Shown: positions 46,360-60,028 of the stretch, piece by piece
Position numbering within the stretch: position 1 is the stretch's first letter
How the letters are laid out: each line of letters opens with the position of its first letter
NCBI GenBank assembly: GCA_000310025.1
Contig: FN649737.1
Span: forward strand, 121,409-185,408
Length of the DNA stretch: 64,000 nt
Direction: 5' to 3'
Origin: Ectocarpus siliculosus
Taxonomy: Eukaryota > Sar > Phaeophyceae > Ectocarpales > Ectocarpaceae
Program-made: the position numbers and the translations under genes
The notes under the pieces: generated by a model
Seen by the model: only the letters and a program-made list of their open reading frames with translations
The model's database searches: none
What the model was told of the DNA's origin: nothing

Positions 46360-49300
46360 GCGGATTAATGTTGCCCATGATTCCTCTTTCTACGGCGATG
46401 CCACGTCTATTTACCCTTCCACTAGTGTTTTACAGTGATCGCGCTTCAGCTCACTGGATCCAGAACTCCTCCTGCTGGTTCTGGTGTTAAACGCGCTACA
46501 CAAGAGTGTCTCGTTGAAATCCATCCAGAAAACCCTGTGTTTTCCGCATGGGGTAATCGGCTAAGGAATAAGAACAAGAACCCCATTTATCGTTGGTGGA
46601 TGCCAGCTCCGAGCAAGAACTCGGAAAACAGGAACACGTGCTCGGTTTGAGGGTACCAATAAGCGTCGAGCCTCACGCAAAATAAGCGGTTCTTAATTAA
46701 GTGGTGGCGCGTTGTATGCGGAGAAGTGTCTACCGGGCGGGGCCTCACTCGCACCGACTTATAGTATCATGAACTTTTGTTATTTTCTTGGCTCCCTTGG
46801 TGCTAATGCTTCTTTGCGCGGGAGGTCGCGAAGTGATGAGCCGGTCGAAAACGTGTGTTGAGCCGCTAATGGCTGTGTGGGGCTAGGTGTTTATTTTATT
46901 CACGTCGTCATCATGGTTCTTTGTGCGGGAAGCCGCGGCCATCTTGTCCGCCCTCGTGCCGCCGTAATTCTCTCACGCGTACACGTAAAATCTGTTTTTG
47001 TGGTGCGCCAAACTCCGTAAAAGGGGAAACAGCAGTTTGAACCATAAAATCCGGCGTGGAGACTACCGCACGCAACTGCTGTATGTAGTTCGGATATCTC
47101 CCGGAGAAGAAAGGCCCCTTTCTTTTCCCAAGCTCGGTAGAGCTTGGGTCTCTATCGACCATTTTTTTTTTTTTTTGTCTGTGTGCGTCATTTTTTTTCG
47201 CATACTCCTCCCCTCGACCGATCGGGTCTCAATAGCCGATCTCAGCCCACACTGCGAACCTCCGAGAACTACCACCAGTCAGTTCTGTGCAGCTGAGACG
47301 ATTTCAAGACCTCTCACTGCTGCTGTTGTTGTTGTTTGAGCAGCTATATCGCTTGCTGTGACGTGAGTTTCTTTTCGAACCGGAAGCGCAAATTTTTGAG
47401 GAACACACAAACAAGGACAGGAAGGATTGCCAACAGTGGAAGGACAACACCTCGGCAGGAAAACAGCGATAAGAAAAAGAATGTTCCAAACAAGCCCAAA
47501 AGATCTCCTTTCAGCAGCAGCAGGACAAAACAACATCCGTTACGCGGCTGGTGGTGTGTTCCCGAAGAAGAGGTGCACAAATTGACCCCCAGATACATGC
47601 GACGAAAGCTACAGTAAAACATAAACACAGCAAAGCTGTCGTGTAAGCGTTGATCCCCGCTTCATGTCCCTAGGTTTCGAAGGTCCTGTTGCCATCGTTA
47701 TATGTGATGGATTTCGGTGATTTGGGTGAGTGATTGGACGCCCATATATCTGGTGATATCTACCCCCCTATTTACGAAAGTAGGCGTTTTCGTGTATTGT
47801 AAGCTGGCGACCACATCTCTGGTGTGCCCGTTCACCGACCGCGGTAGTTTCAGTTGCCACCGAGAGAGTCCGGCTCCCGACTCGCGAGAGCGCCGTAGCG
47901 CAGGCTCAGTTGCCGCCTTCTTGAGAGAGTTCATCTCGCGTTCAGGACTTGCAAAGGAGTGGATGGGCCACGGGCGCTGTTCCTGGGAGGTTTGGCAACC
48001 GAGTTCTGCGTGAGTGGGTCCACAGCAAGGTGGGTGTGAGGGGTTTTGGATCGTGCACATTTTTGGCGGGAACTTGCGAACCTTGTCGTGTTCGCATCAT
48101 ACTGCTTGACTGCTGGGATCTGTCAGCAGCTAAGCCGGAAGGGAGTTGACAGGGTAGATGTATGAGGTTGCTGCGGCTCTGGATACTTAGCCGCCAGCCA
48201 GGAGGGCCATGGAGCAGAGGGTGGCGTCACAGATAGTTTTTGGGAGTTTTTTCCACCCAACAATATGCCGGCAGCTATTCCGCCGCTCGTTCCGACAATC
48301 TGTAGCCATTTCGCCGCCATGCGCCATGCACCTGGAGCAGTCTATCTGTCGCTGACGCCCCTCACCACTACCATGAAACAATCATCTACACATCGGTGTC
48401 GTCGCAAGCCCACCACACGCTGAAATATCTTCTAGAAAAGACTGTCGCGAAATCCAGCCGTGTGTGGTACAGTACCAACATTGTTCGTTCGCGTTTGTAA
48501 TGCGTACGTCGTGCGTACGGACTCTGTGCATTGCTGTGCACGGCACGCGAGCAGTGAGTATCTCCCGCCGACGCACCGCACCAACCTACTGATCGCGCGT
48601 AGATGCACAAGACCAACCCCATTTTATGATGAAGCCTTCGTCGCCCCACGCTACGACACTACACTACGGCAGTACGGTAGTACCATGTCCTAGGTTGCAG
48701 TCGCTCTCACAGCTGCTGCTGTGCTTGTTCTCTTCACCTCATCGATGATTGTCCTATAGTAACCTCGTACCAGGTACTGCTACAGTAGATCTAGGCACGA
48801 CCTCGCTTCTCCCCTGTGGTTTGTACATTTTAGACCACGTAGCTCCCAGAAAATGAGAATTTCTGTCGTCACAAGCTAAGAACCCAACGAGGCCTCTTAT
48901 TTGTGTGCATATGCGTGCACGAAAAAAATAGATACAATCTCACCTGCCAGAGCCCGCCGGGGATATTGCTGGCGTCGTCCGTAGGACGGCATTCGGGGGA
49001 CAGAGCAGATATTAGGATAGTGTCAGAGACGGGGCGTTCTCTGCTGCTTCAATCGCTCTGAAGCTGGACCACAAAACGTTTGAGTATTATGTTGCACCTG
49101 AGGTGCATGGTGGTACTGCTGTACATACATTTTCGTGCTGTTTTTTTTTTTTCCTTAAATACTACCATGGTACTTCTATATGGTAGGGCATATGGGTATG
49201 TACAGGCGCGCCACAAGAACCTCTTGTTTCGGCCGAAGTTCGTTTCTTTTTCGTCTACGAGGTAACTGCAACAGCGACAAGTCCGGTGTTTGTGCAATGT

Positions 49301-51959
49301 ATGGGCATCTCGACCGACCACCTGCTCAAGTCCTTAAAGGTCGTTCATTTTGAGATTGAAATTCTTACGGCTACCCCCGGTACCCCAAGTTTTAGAAATG
49401 TAAAAGGGATGGGAGTTGTTTCGAAAAAACAAAAATTGAATTTAGAGTTGGTGGTGAATGTGTTACATACACATCTTCACATGGAGGGGACGTGCAAACC
49501 AACGCGGGGAAAGCGTCTTAGAATGACGTTTCGGGCCGTAGGTCGAATCCAACCTGTGCCACATGTTGTTGGCCCGGGAAATCGCCAGCCAGCCTTTTTC
49601 CGCCTTCAAGCAAGGACGGCGGCGACACGCCGACGCACGTACATGACCCGGCAGTCGGTACAAGTACGGGCCGCTGCATGCATCTACACTCAGTATACAA
49701 CCAACGTATTGAGTCGTTTCTAGCCTCCTTCTGCTGCTGTCAAGGCAACATGAGGCAGCGTGCGACGCCACTCGCACGCCACGTCGGTAGACTCTGGTCA
49801 TTTCGATCAGTGTGGTTGCTGGGTGGTGAGCTGTAGCTGTCCGCAACTGGAGGGTATTTTTCTGCGTCTTTTCACCAATTTCTCTGCTGAGAGATGGTGT
49901 GAGTTTCACGCACTTCGATCTCGCGCTACAAAGCCTCTGTTAAGACAGCTAAAAGACGCTCATACGAAACGCTCATACATCTCTTGCCTTCGTTGTTGAG
50001 TGCGGTATGTGCGTAGACCTTCGTAGCTGAGTACAGTTCGTGCGTAGACCGTTTCCTCGGGGCTGGGAATCAGGGCGATGCTGGTGGGTTGAGCTTACGT
50101 GTCTTCGTTGTCTCTCCTGGATGGTATATATTTCTCATACGGTATCAAGCAAGTAGTGTTGCAGCTTGCTGACCACCATCGTGCGAATGATGACCGTAAA
50201 CACGTACTGGTACATCACAAGAGCAATACGATATCAATCCGTCTACACATGTTAACATGAATTAGTAAGGCATGTGATAAACATGTAAACGGGTGATACC
50301 GTGCACTTTAACAGGTCTTTATTAACTTTCGTCCACATGGGGAGTGTTAAGTAAACACCGGGTGGGTAGCAACGTTCGCGAAAACGTGCCACGGAGCAAC
50401 ATGTTGAAGTTGTCTCTTCTTCGTAGATTTGGCATAACCGCCACCTCTTCGAAACCTCTAGAGGGAAAACAGGCAAGTGTCCGATACTTCGATTCCTGTT
50501 TATGACCCCCATACCCCTAGCGCCGCAACCACCGGACAGTCACTGCCCATCTAGTACTTTGTGCAGATTCTGCGCGCAGACGCCAAAACACCTCTGCGAT
50601 GAAGCGTGCCACATTTTTTGTCGACAGGTTTGCTCACGCGCGTGCTTCGAAGTATGGTTTCTTGAAAAATGTGTACCTGGTTCGTTTGTGGCTCTCTTTG
50701 CTGGATATGGAGGATTGGGAGGGCAGCAGTCCGAACGAGCGCTGCCAAGGATTTTTTATCTAGGAGTTTGACTACGAAAAAAGGAAGTTGAACAGAAACA
50801 CGCCATTTCGGAGACCCGGGAATAGTACCGTCCGCCGGAGCCGGGCGTCTCCTTGACTCCCAAGTTCTTCAGTGTGGGGTGGCGCGTTCTGCATGCACAT
50901 TTGTTGTTTTTTTCGGAGAGATTTGTGGTAGCATTGTTGTGAAACCAGAGTACCTAGCTTCATGTAGCACACGACACAGCGGAGGGACATTCCCGATACA
51001 TTCGTCCCTGACTCAGCAGGGGTGCGCCGGGAATCCAGCTCGGAGAAGTCCTCAGATAGATTGGGGGGAAAGTCCTATCACCTTTGTTTATCGTACTTGC
51101 TCGGGGGTTAGGGTTCCAACTGGCTTCCTTGAGTCGTCAGTGAATGGATGGAAGCAGGTGCACACATATCCACTATCCAGCAGGACTTGTCTTCAGTCTT
51201 CACTTCACATGTTTCAAGGTACCCTCTCTGGGGACGGATGGTCGTTCTGAGATGTGACGTGTACTTTCCAGTAACCGCCGCAGGCACGTCTACAACATCT
51301 CCGGAGAAGAAGCTGCTATTTAGAACTCCAAGACTGAGCTCCCATCAAGGGTAGACAGGTGTGTGCCCGGATAGCCTTCTCGTTGGCCATCACCGTTTAT
51401 CTGTGAGGCCAAAATAGTTGTAGTAGGGCAGGGTAGGACCACGTATGTAGCATGGAGAAGGTATCCCTTGTCAAAGCTGTTTCACGCGAGAGGACCGCGG
51501 TAACAAATATTTTTTTGCCGAACTTTAACGAAACACAGCAGCGTTATTTTGGTTGGTGATGGTCCCTTCGCGAACGCTTTCGGTTTTCAGGTCGAGGAAT
51601 GGTGGTGGTGATCGCACCTGTCGGAGATCGTTGTTGGAGCAATTTTACAGGTGTTGTAAGCCCTGGTTTCTCCTCAGCGATGCACTACCGCCTCTGTTGT
51701 TCAGGCTGCCCGAACCAGATTCCTGGGCGGGTCAACAAGCATGTGCTCCGATAATCTATAGCAGGCTATGGTAGGTGCTAGCCCGTTGCACGTTATAGTG
51801 CTGCTTTCTCCGATGCAATTTCCACGCAGTCCTTGGGCAGCGGGCCAACAAGCAAGTTCGACATGCTAACCCGTTGAGCATCATGATGCCGGTTCCGTCA
51901 ATGCAGTTTCCGCGGGTTCGTTGGTCAGCGGGCTATTCTCTCGGTGGGCGGTCAGAGGC
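46360..51959. other. Gene-poor stretch
   Basis: About 5.6 kb with no supportable gene on either strand. 47360-47520 is a dispersed repeat also present at 59405-59570. 46560-46700 has AAGAAC/TTCTTAA-rich repeat sequence. A short Cys-rich open frame at 50502-50771 has no signal peptide or known domain and is not called as a gene. Confidence 0.4.
47360..47520 (+). repeat. Dispersed repeat, copy 1
   Basis: AAGCGCAAATT, GAGGAACACACAAACAAGGA, ATTGCCAACAGTGGAAGGA and GGAAAACAGCGATA occur in the same order and orientation at about 59435-59530 (for example ATTGCCAACAATGGAAGGAA). The sequences are clearly homologous but diverged. No coding function is apparent. Confidence 0.55.
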
Positions 51960-54900
51960 ATGGCGAGCCCGATGTCTCTTGCGAGTGGGTGGCTGACGTT
52001 CGTCGCTGCCTGGTGTGGCCTGGTCAGGGGAATAAGAGCGACCGCACCCGGCCTTTCCACAACGCTTGGAGAGGACCACCAGCCCCAACTTCCGTACTTT
52101 TTGGGAGGTCCGCCATCAGATCTACGGGTAGGTATAAAGTTGCGCGCAGGCAGAACTTTCTATTTTGTCGTGGGAATATTTCTCCCGCGGACCGGATCAC
52201 AACGGCAATATGTTGTTACGGAGACATTTTCCGATTTGGAATCTCGAATTTTCGCCTTTTACATTCAAACCCACATGAGGCTGTAGGAGGAGTTCTGCGC
52301 ACTTCGTTGGAAAAGCACACAGGCGCGCTTTGGCATTCAGTACTCGCCTCATAGACACCTGTTTGCAATCAAACCTTCGATACCGCACAGTCCATTGCTG
52401 TGAGTCTCTTCGGGCCGAGTTCGGGGAGCTGGGGTGCAGTGTGTGTTCATCATGCTTGGAAAATAGGAATTCCAATTTGGAAATGCTGGGACGATCATGC
52501 TTGGATTTCGTCATGAATTCCCAACTGGATTTGGTTGAAATTCCAAACTGGAAATGGTGAACTTTCTTTCATATCTGAGGCGTGCTCTGGCCACACTGCG
52601 CTCTAGCTGCCCAAACTTGGCTCCGAGAAGCTCAGAGTAGTGGAGTGTTCAGTCTTATCCGTTAGATGACGAACAGGGGTCTTGAGGCTAGGACCAAATG
52701 ACGATGTGCCTTGGTGCGCTCTGCTTGCTATCCAGTACGCAGACCTCCTGCATTTAGGGGGTGGTTGAGCATCTTGTGTCAATTCCCCCGGTTTCAAATC
52801 GGACAACAATTCCATAGCAACTGTCCTCGCCCCCCTCGACCAGCTGCAGCCGAGTAACCAGTGGGAACTCCGTGTGCATCCCCGACTGCGTTGCGAGCTA
52901 GGATTTCGGAAACGCACTTTGGATGCAACAACCCTTTGCCTAACCTCCCCATGTCAAATGAGATGCTAGGACATGTTTCAACTCTTCCGCTTTTCTCCCC
53001 TGGTCGAAAGCTTCCTTGCCATCATTCCATGTTATTCATCCATGTTCTGTTTTGGAGAAATTGCCGACCGTTCCGATAACCACGAAGAAATAACACGGAT
53101 CTCAACGAGTTTAGTCATCTCCAGCGACGTTCCGAAACAGCACCAAAGCATCGACAAAATACGAACCGAAGCATGCATTTGCCAATCCCCAGAGATCATC
53201 ATCCTCTCCTTCCTCCCACCGTCTAGGACCGCGCGTCAGGCCCAGGGTCTTCCCTGGCACCTCACAGGGCCCATGGCCCCGGATTGCACTCGGCGTCCAC
53301 CGGAACCCCGGCATCCTTCACAATCCGGCTCCGTGGCCGGGGCTGCGGGGGGGAGGGGGAACGCACGCACGCGAACCAGAACGCCTCGGCAGAGGACAGC
53401 CTCCCGCGGGCGATGGACGACAAGCACTTCGTGTACGTGTGGATCGCGAGCACGGACCACGTGCTTCACGCGGCGGTCGTTGACAACGGGGACGGAACGC
53501 TGACCGCCACCTATGAGAGCCCGTATCCCGGGGACTACCTCGTACACGTCCAGGACGTTTGCACAGATATGAGCGTCGTCGGAAGAGGGAAAAAACGCCC
53601 AGGGGAGAGGGCTAAGGCGATCGTGGATAGCCCGTTTAGGTTGACCATCTCTGGGGAGATAGCTGTCGACGTGGATGATCTTCCTCTGTGTGACGCCGAG
53701 CACCCTCAGGAAGATGAAGAAGACACCTTCTGGCGCACAGGATCGTGGATATCCTCAAAGTTTGCCAGCGCAAAACACGGCGTGTTACGGGACGGGTGGG
53801 TCTTCCAGCCCAAGACCTGCGTCCACGACACGTTCTCGTACGACGATCTCATGCTGTTGGCCACGGGTTCGAAAGAGCCGACTTGGCTTTTGATCCTGGG
53901 GACGTCCGTTCAGCGCGGGGTGTTCTTGACGCTCGTGGACATGGTCCTCGCCCAGGGACAAAAGAGCGACTTTGCCACCAGCGCTATCCAAAAGTGCTGG
54001 GGCTTCGCGGAGGTTCGCGTTGGGAACCTCCGCCTTACGTATCAAGTGAGTGGGGGTAGCTAACGGCAGGGTCAATCGAACTGTCACGTGGACGTTTCCT
54101 GATGTAATCGTGGTGCGTGTGAATGGCTGCATTCGTTCAGCGCGCCGTGTCCTCGGTCGAACTTGTTTTTCTGTTGGACCCTCTCGGGCAAATCACATAC
54201 TCCGACACGTCCCACCAACGTCATTGACCCGCCCGACCTTTTCCCCTCTGGTTGGACTCCCTCCGGCAGGACCTACGATTACACGAGGTCGGACTAGCTC
54301 AGGACGACTCCGCCGTTTGTCACGACGACAAGCTAGCTATAAACAACGTCGCCGTTTTCGTGGCCGCAGCAAGGCGCTTCCTGAGGAGAAGTGTTTTCGC
54401 GGCAGGCAAACAGTGGCCTTCGGTGATCATGGCCCCACCGTTCATGGAAGACAGCGACGAAGCTGCAAACCTCCCAATCACGGTACGGAATCCAACTATT
54501 GGTCAGCCCGCTCCACTGTAGGACAGGAGAAGGTTGAGGTTGCATCAACTCTCATCCTGGCTGCAACACGCTATTCCATGAACCTAGTGGCGTCCATGGT
54601 ACCCACCGTCGATTTCAATTACAGGTCATCATGGACGCGCTTCCTTCGGCTTGGAATGGCACGCTCCTCATGATGGAGCATATGGCCGGGTTGGTGAGTG
54701 AGATCGAGCACGAGCCGATTGCACGTGCGTTTGACGCAACCATCTGTAGGACGCCAATGCCCCTAAGCCAACACGTGCCACACTGCCGCAGTCGAGCTCA
54801 TCGTCGACCTGATCCAATATCAATGGAGGGGTGTCATGCTCATGGCTCTTTGTCGTTGGGTGTGTGTCTATTTTACGCGCAGGGATTCACGTACAACTAC

Positions 54901-57140
54901 GACAATCCCACCGCGGCAACCCTAGCCGAGGTGAACCCCACCTGGCACCTGAGCAAGTTCATCGGTGTCGACAACGGCCTCGGGCGGATTAAGAGATATC
55001 AGCAGCAGGATGCTCGTACAAAGTTCATGAGCACGTTCCCGGTGAGAAGGGTGTTCTATTCCGCAGTGTATTCACTTCTCCCGCCGTCGTGTGTGATTTT
55101 CTCTCGTGACACAATGGTGATAGGGTCCGCATAGTGGACGGCCAGTCGCCAGGAGGGGCCGAGCGCCCATCTCACCATGCGCCCTACAGTAGGGCCAAGA
55201 CAAATATCTGAAAGGCACTTCACCGAGACACCGTTACCATGCTGAATTCCGAAAGGGGACGAACTCATCAAGGACGGCTGTTGTTTGGGATACCCAAGGC
55301 TACTCAAGGAGTTTGAACGATTGAAGGGGTCGCGGTGCTAATGGCTGATACCGATATACTTCTTGCGAGTATTGGTCATGTTGCGTCAGGGATAATCGTA
55401 TTTATAAGAGGAGCGGGTGATTCAGAGAAACAAATATGTGTTGGAGAGCCTGGATCATTGAGATGTATTAGTAATTTATTCAATCGTTGCAAATAGATGT
55501 TGGTTGGCGACTCGCTGTCAGCTCGAACAGCTCGATGGACGATCAACCGAAACAAAACACCCAAAACTTCCGAGAAGATGAATCTGTCGCTTTTTGTAGC
55601 CGGGCATCAACAACAACAACAACAACAACAACAATGCGGGGAGCGAGTCTTAAACAAGCCCAGCCTGCGATGTATGCACACGCGCAGTGTCGCAAATTGA
55701 TAAGCGCACGCTCAAGCCTATCCCGAACCCACTAGATGGAAAAATCCAGAACAGTCAAGCAAACCGCCAGCAACGGATTTTCCTTGTGGGCGTGTCGTGC
55801 TGCAGATGTATCAGTCCAGGCTGTTCGAAAACGAGTTTTCGTCTCCTGGACGAGCGTGCTACGGATGTAGCTACCACTACCACTACGTGACGAAGGAAAC
55901 TGCACCAGAATCGTTCAACGGGTCCAGGATGATTCACTCCGCGGTTACCGAAATGCTGGCAAACGTGAGTTCCAACGAGGCTTAGTTTGGGCTGGTTTGG
56001 TCAAGCTTTGGGCTGGTTTGACGTTCTCCATGCTTCTCAATCCTAGCGCAAGCGCGCCGCTTTCCGTTGAACAAAAGTCACCGTACACCTTGTTGTTTTC
56101 AGGAAGACAATTGAGTACAGCAGAGGAAATCGTCGCCGACAGATGTTGTGAAAATGTGTCCCTTTTTTCAAGGTCATCTCCAAAACATTTTTTATTCACA
56201 GACACGTTCTTTGTGCGTGGATGGTGAAACGCGCGAGAGCACGCTGTTGGCTGGCGCAGGCAGTAGTTCCTTGCACCAATGTGTTTTTCCTCCCACCGAT
56301 GATTGCGTCCGGGCTTGGTTGGCAGATTGTGATATCGAAAGCTGTCGGGTCGAAAGCAGCTTTGTACGAAAAGGCGACCCCCTCGACAAACACACACCGT
56401 GGTGGGGGAAACGAAATATTTGAGGTGAGAGCCAGCGCTACAAGTTAGGTCCCACCCTTCAACAAATAATGCGGTCCAGAAAGTGTGGAGACTCGATATC
56501 ATCGATCCGGTGTTGGGGACCGTACCAAGACGTGCTCGTGTGCGGGGGGGGTAGTGGGGTTCTTTTTTCTTGCCACTACACAGCGCTAGTCGGCTTGGTT
56601 CCACAACACAACTTGTACGGCGGCTGCATCGACGGTGTGACGGCAGATGGCAATGCCTCAAGGCGGAGGGGCGGTTTGTTGCACATGCTCTCGCATTCCG
56701 AGTCAGAGATGCCCCAGTAGTATCGCCATATTTGGGAATATTTGTGGTAGCGTGATGCTGTGGTATCCTGATGCTGGGGGCATGTCGATGGTATACGGGC
56801 CTATGCTGTAGATATCTCAAGTGCAAGATAAAATTGGTACCAGGGTAGGGTGTTTTTGATACCCTAACGGCAGTAGGAAGAAGCAACGAACGGCGCTCCC
56901 CTCTCCTTGCATTCGATTACTGTTTGGCAGGTTTGCACAGACTGTCCCGCGAGCTTGATTCCGCATCACGTCAAGCCGGTCCCTGTGCCGGTGTGCAATG
57001 CCACCTCGGTTTTGGCTGGTGACGCGGCAGTGGGCGAAGCGTGGGGCGGCAGAGGATGCCCGCAGTGGTGCTCGAAAGAACCAGTGGATGGGGTGCTCAA
57101 CTTGAAAGACGTCCGCGTGTGCAGTAGGGCACGCAAGTGA
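51960..57140 (+). CDS. Secreted filamin-repeat plus PC-esterase/NXPE-like protein (7 exons)
   Basis: About 598 residues. Exons: 51960-52127, 53227-54045, 54270-54482, 54625-54693, 54883-55041, 55806-55964, 56931-57140. All have GT-AG junctions and all introns are phase 0. Exon 1 encodes a likely signal peptide (hydrophobic SGWLTFVAAWCGLV). Exon 2 starts with a filamin/ABP280-type repeat (GPGLHSASTGTPASFTI; DNGDGTLTATY; SPFRLTISG). It continues into WVFQPKTCVHDTFSYDDLML and LLILGTSVQRGVFLTLVDMV, resembling the GDS serine block of PC-esterase/NXPE and TBL-type acyl-ester enzymes, here GTS. Later exons carry GRACYGCSYHYHYVT and a Cys-rich tail with CPQWC. It probably acts at the cell surface or wall. 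The catalytic Asp/His pair could not be fixed with certainty, so enzymatic activity is unproven. An extra exon in the 1.1-kb first intron is possible. Confidence 0.75.
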
Positions 57141-58764
57141 CCATTTTCTTGGTCGACAGCGCTTTTTATTAAGACCCACGTACGACTTTGGCGTGGTGGA
57201 AAAGGAGGTGCCTCAGCAACGTGAGGTTGTTCCCGTACCTCTTACTTTGCACGTTCATAACGATCGATTAGGACTGCTGTGGGGGAGTGTATTTCCAGCG
57301 TTTTTTTTTTTCTGGTTGGGCGAGACGCGAGGAATTCCACTAGCTTTAATTAAGCCTAGACGATATATCTAGACTTGTACATACACACAATAGTTTGAGC
57401 TGGTGAGGGAAATACGTTGTTGGAACCAAGCACGCGGGCAGTAGGTGTTGTGTCGTTCTACCAAATACATCGTTACTGATGTGTGCATGTTTCCTTTATA
57501 GGCAGCACCCAGAGCCATGCATGGCTCTAGGCCTTTGGATGGGGCGTTCGGATTTTGGTTACCTTGCTTGTTGTATTGTGGGCGTGGTGATGGTCGGCTT
57601 TTGTGTGCAGTTCTGAGAAATGTTTTACAACAACTAACTGGGGTGAGTATTTGGCCCCCAACTCACTGGGATCCCGTGACCCATTCTCTTAGGTGGATGT
57701 CAAACCCCCTTGGGGCGGGATTGGCGAGAAGTGGCGGCAGGGGGTGGGCTATACATTGCAACGGAACTAACAGCAGTGCGATTCGATGATAGATATTCCT
57801 TGTATTTCCACACACGCACGCACATCGTGGAACCTTTCCGAGAAGGGCCAGATTGGTGTGAAGCATACAGGTATCACCGTTTTCGTGATCCCCCCACACA
57901 TCGACTTTGTAGGTACGTGTCGTGTGTGGATTGGAAGGCCGGCGGAGTTGCACCCCGGCCTGGTTTGTAGAGGACAAGGATAGAATCACACCCTTTTTCT
58001 ATTTTCTATCTTGATTGGTGATCGTTTGATTCTACCACGAAGTATATTATTTTATGTTGTTCGGCTTCGCGTGCCGAGCGGGAGTAATGACTTCATTCCT
58101 TGAGGACAAATTTCCATTGTTTTCTTTTTTGGATGTGTCACTGCTGGCTGGTTGGATCATCCTGTTTTGTTTCGGTTCGTCTGGGCTCAAAATCGCGTTT
58201 GTTTGCGATTATTTTTTATGGTGGCGATCTATTTTTTCGTTGATTTGTGCTCAACATCGCGCGTTTTTGCGATGATCTGTTTTGGTCCTTTTCTGGTTTT
58301 TGTTTGGTTTTGTACGCTATGGAAGTGTGTACCTTTTGCTGGTAATTGGTCTGTGACCACCGAAGTAAAGCGTCTGCGTCATTCAGTTGGACGATAGATA
58401 CTGAACAGATCCAGACCGGAATAATAACAGTATCAAGTGGAAAACGACAACAAATCTATTCATCATGTGGTTTGGAGGCCCACAAGCATGCCCGCGTGTT
58501 TGAAGCTGCGAGACTGGCGGGGTTAAGCAGGGAGAATTTCACAACGAACGACATCAGTTTAGGGGAATGACAAAGTATTCAGAAATAATCCATGTTAGCC
58601 AGACCCGGGTGAAAAGTGCTACAGGCACACATCCGTGCACGCATACACCCAGCTGTTGGTAGTCCTTATATATCGACGTTCGGAAGCTACAGTAGCAGTC
58701 TGTTTGAGGCGTCGGGATGGCTGTTTGGGTTGTTGGATACAAGATCCGATCTGGAGAGTATGTG

Positions 58765-58832
58765 TGTGGTGTGGGCGGCATACTGTTGGGGGGGCTCTCG
58801 TGTGTGGGCGGTATACTGTTGGGGGGGCCCCT
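58765..58832 (+). repeat. Two-copy tandem repeat
   Basis: GTGTGGGCGGCATACTGTTG plus a G run is followed by the nearly identical GTGTGGGCGGTATACTGTTG plus a G run, with a period of about 36 bases. Confidence 0.7.
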
Positions 58833-59404
58833 CGGGAGCCCGCGCATGTGTTCACTCCGCGTCTGTGTCTGTCTGTACTCCCTGTATTTGAACGTGTGCT
58901 GGAAATAGCACTGGTTGTGTGACAATCAAGATTTCATGTCATCTTCATCGGTCCCAGGGTAACATAGTCCCGAGACTCTATGCGTGGGAAGGCAAGGGGG
59001 CCACAAACACAGTCAGTGCAACGGTTCGCACTTCAATCATCATTCACGCATTGACCTAGTTGTTAGCGCCCTCGACCAACCCTAGACCTAGACCAAGGGT
59101 TCTCACGTGCGTTTCACTGAGCGGAGGCTAGGGTGACTACGGTCGGTGCGGTATTTGAGTGCTGTGCCCCCAAAGTGTCCATTTGGGCTGCTTCCAGTTC
59201 TAGGAGGGCCGTGGGAGGGTTAAGAAATCCCGGCTCAAAAAGGGATACAGCAGTAGGATCTCAGTCAAGAATCAATCATCATATCCTAAAACCCCCACTG
59301 ACGAAAAATACGAAAAGAGCCTCGGCCAAACTAAGAGGGCCTACAAAGTGATGATGCTGTATGTTGTAGGAGTTCCGGATCTACACATTCTTAAGTATCT
59401 CTCC

Positions 59405-59570
59405 CGGGGAACAAAACGCTTTTTCGAAGTAGAAAAAGCGCAAATTCTGAGTACGCCAACAGAAACAAGGAGGAGGTTATAATATTGCCAACAATGGAAG
59501 GAAAGCACCGTGGCAAGGAAACAACGAAATATCAAAAGAACGGCCCGAAAAAAACTTTCCTTCTCATCAT
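59405..59570 (+). repeat. Dispersed repeat, copy 2
   Basis: Partner of 47360-47520 in the same orientation: AAAAGCGCAAATTCTGAG, AACAGAAACAAGGAGG, ATTGCCAACAATGGAAGGAA. Confidence 0.55.
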
Positions 59571-60028
59571 CATCACCATCAGCAGGTCTCATAGCATTAT
59601 TCTGTCTCCATAACGAGCATAATTTAATTATTAATTTGGGTGAGGCCTCCTACGCCGGCTGGGGGTCCACGCCTGGTATGTCCTCCCCCGCGCGATCCGG
59701 CCACGGGTTGGGTGTCCTTCGCTCGGGGTGGCGCCTACTTCCGATAAACGGTCCAGGTACGGCAAAGACCTGCATGAACTTGACGGGCGTGGGCGGGATG
59801 GTCTCAAGAATTTCCCACCCGACTCTGCCCGCGAGGTTTCGGGACCGAAAGTCACTTAGTATCAGATATTTCGATACAATCTGCGGTTCCATGATTTGTT
59901 CCAAATCGGGAGGGATCCGTTCGATCGGAACGGATCTTAACCTGCTGGGATGAAGGGGGGAAATGTCTCGCCATTCGCGCTCCGCGGCCCGTTGCAACGC
60001 ATTTTCAGCATGCTCACACTGACAATAA

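Noticed and set aside
50502-50771. Small Cys-rich open frame (about 9 Cys in 50 residues)
   Set aside because: No signal peptide, domain, splice context or supporting homology visible; could be chance.
59650-59997. Protein-like minus-strand frame rich in Pro and Arg
   Set aside because: No recognisable domain and no convincing start or splice sites.
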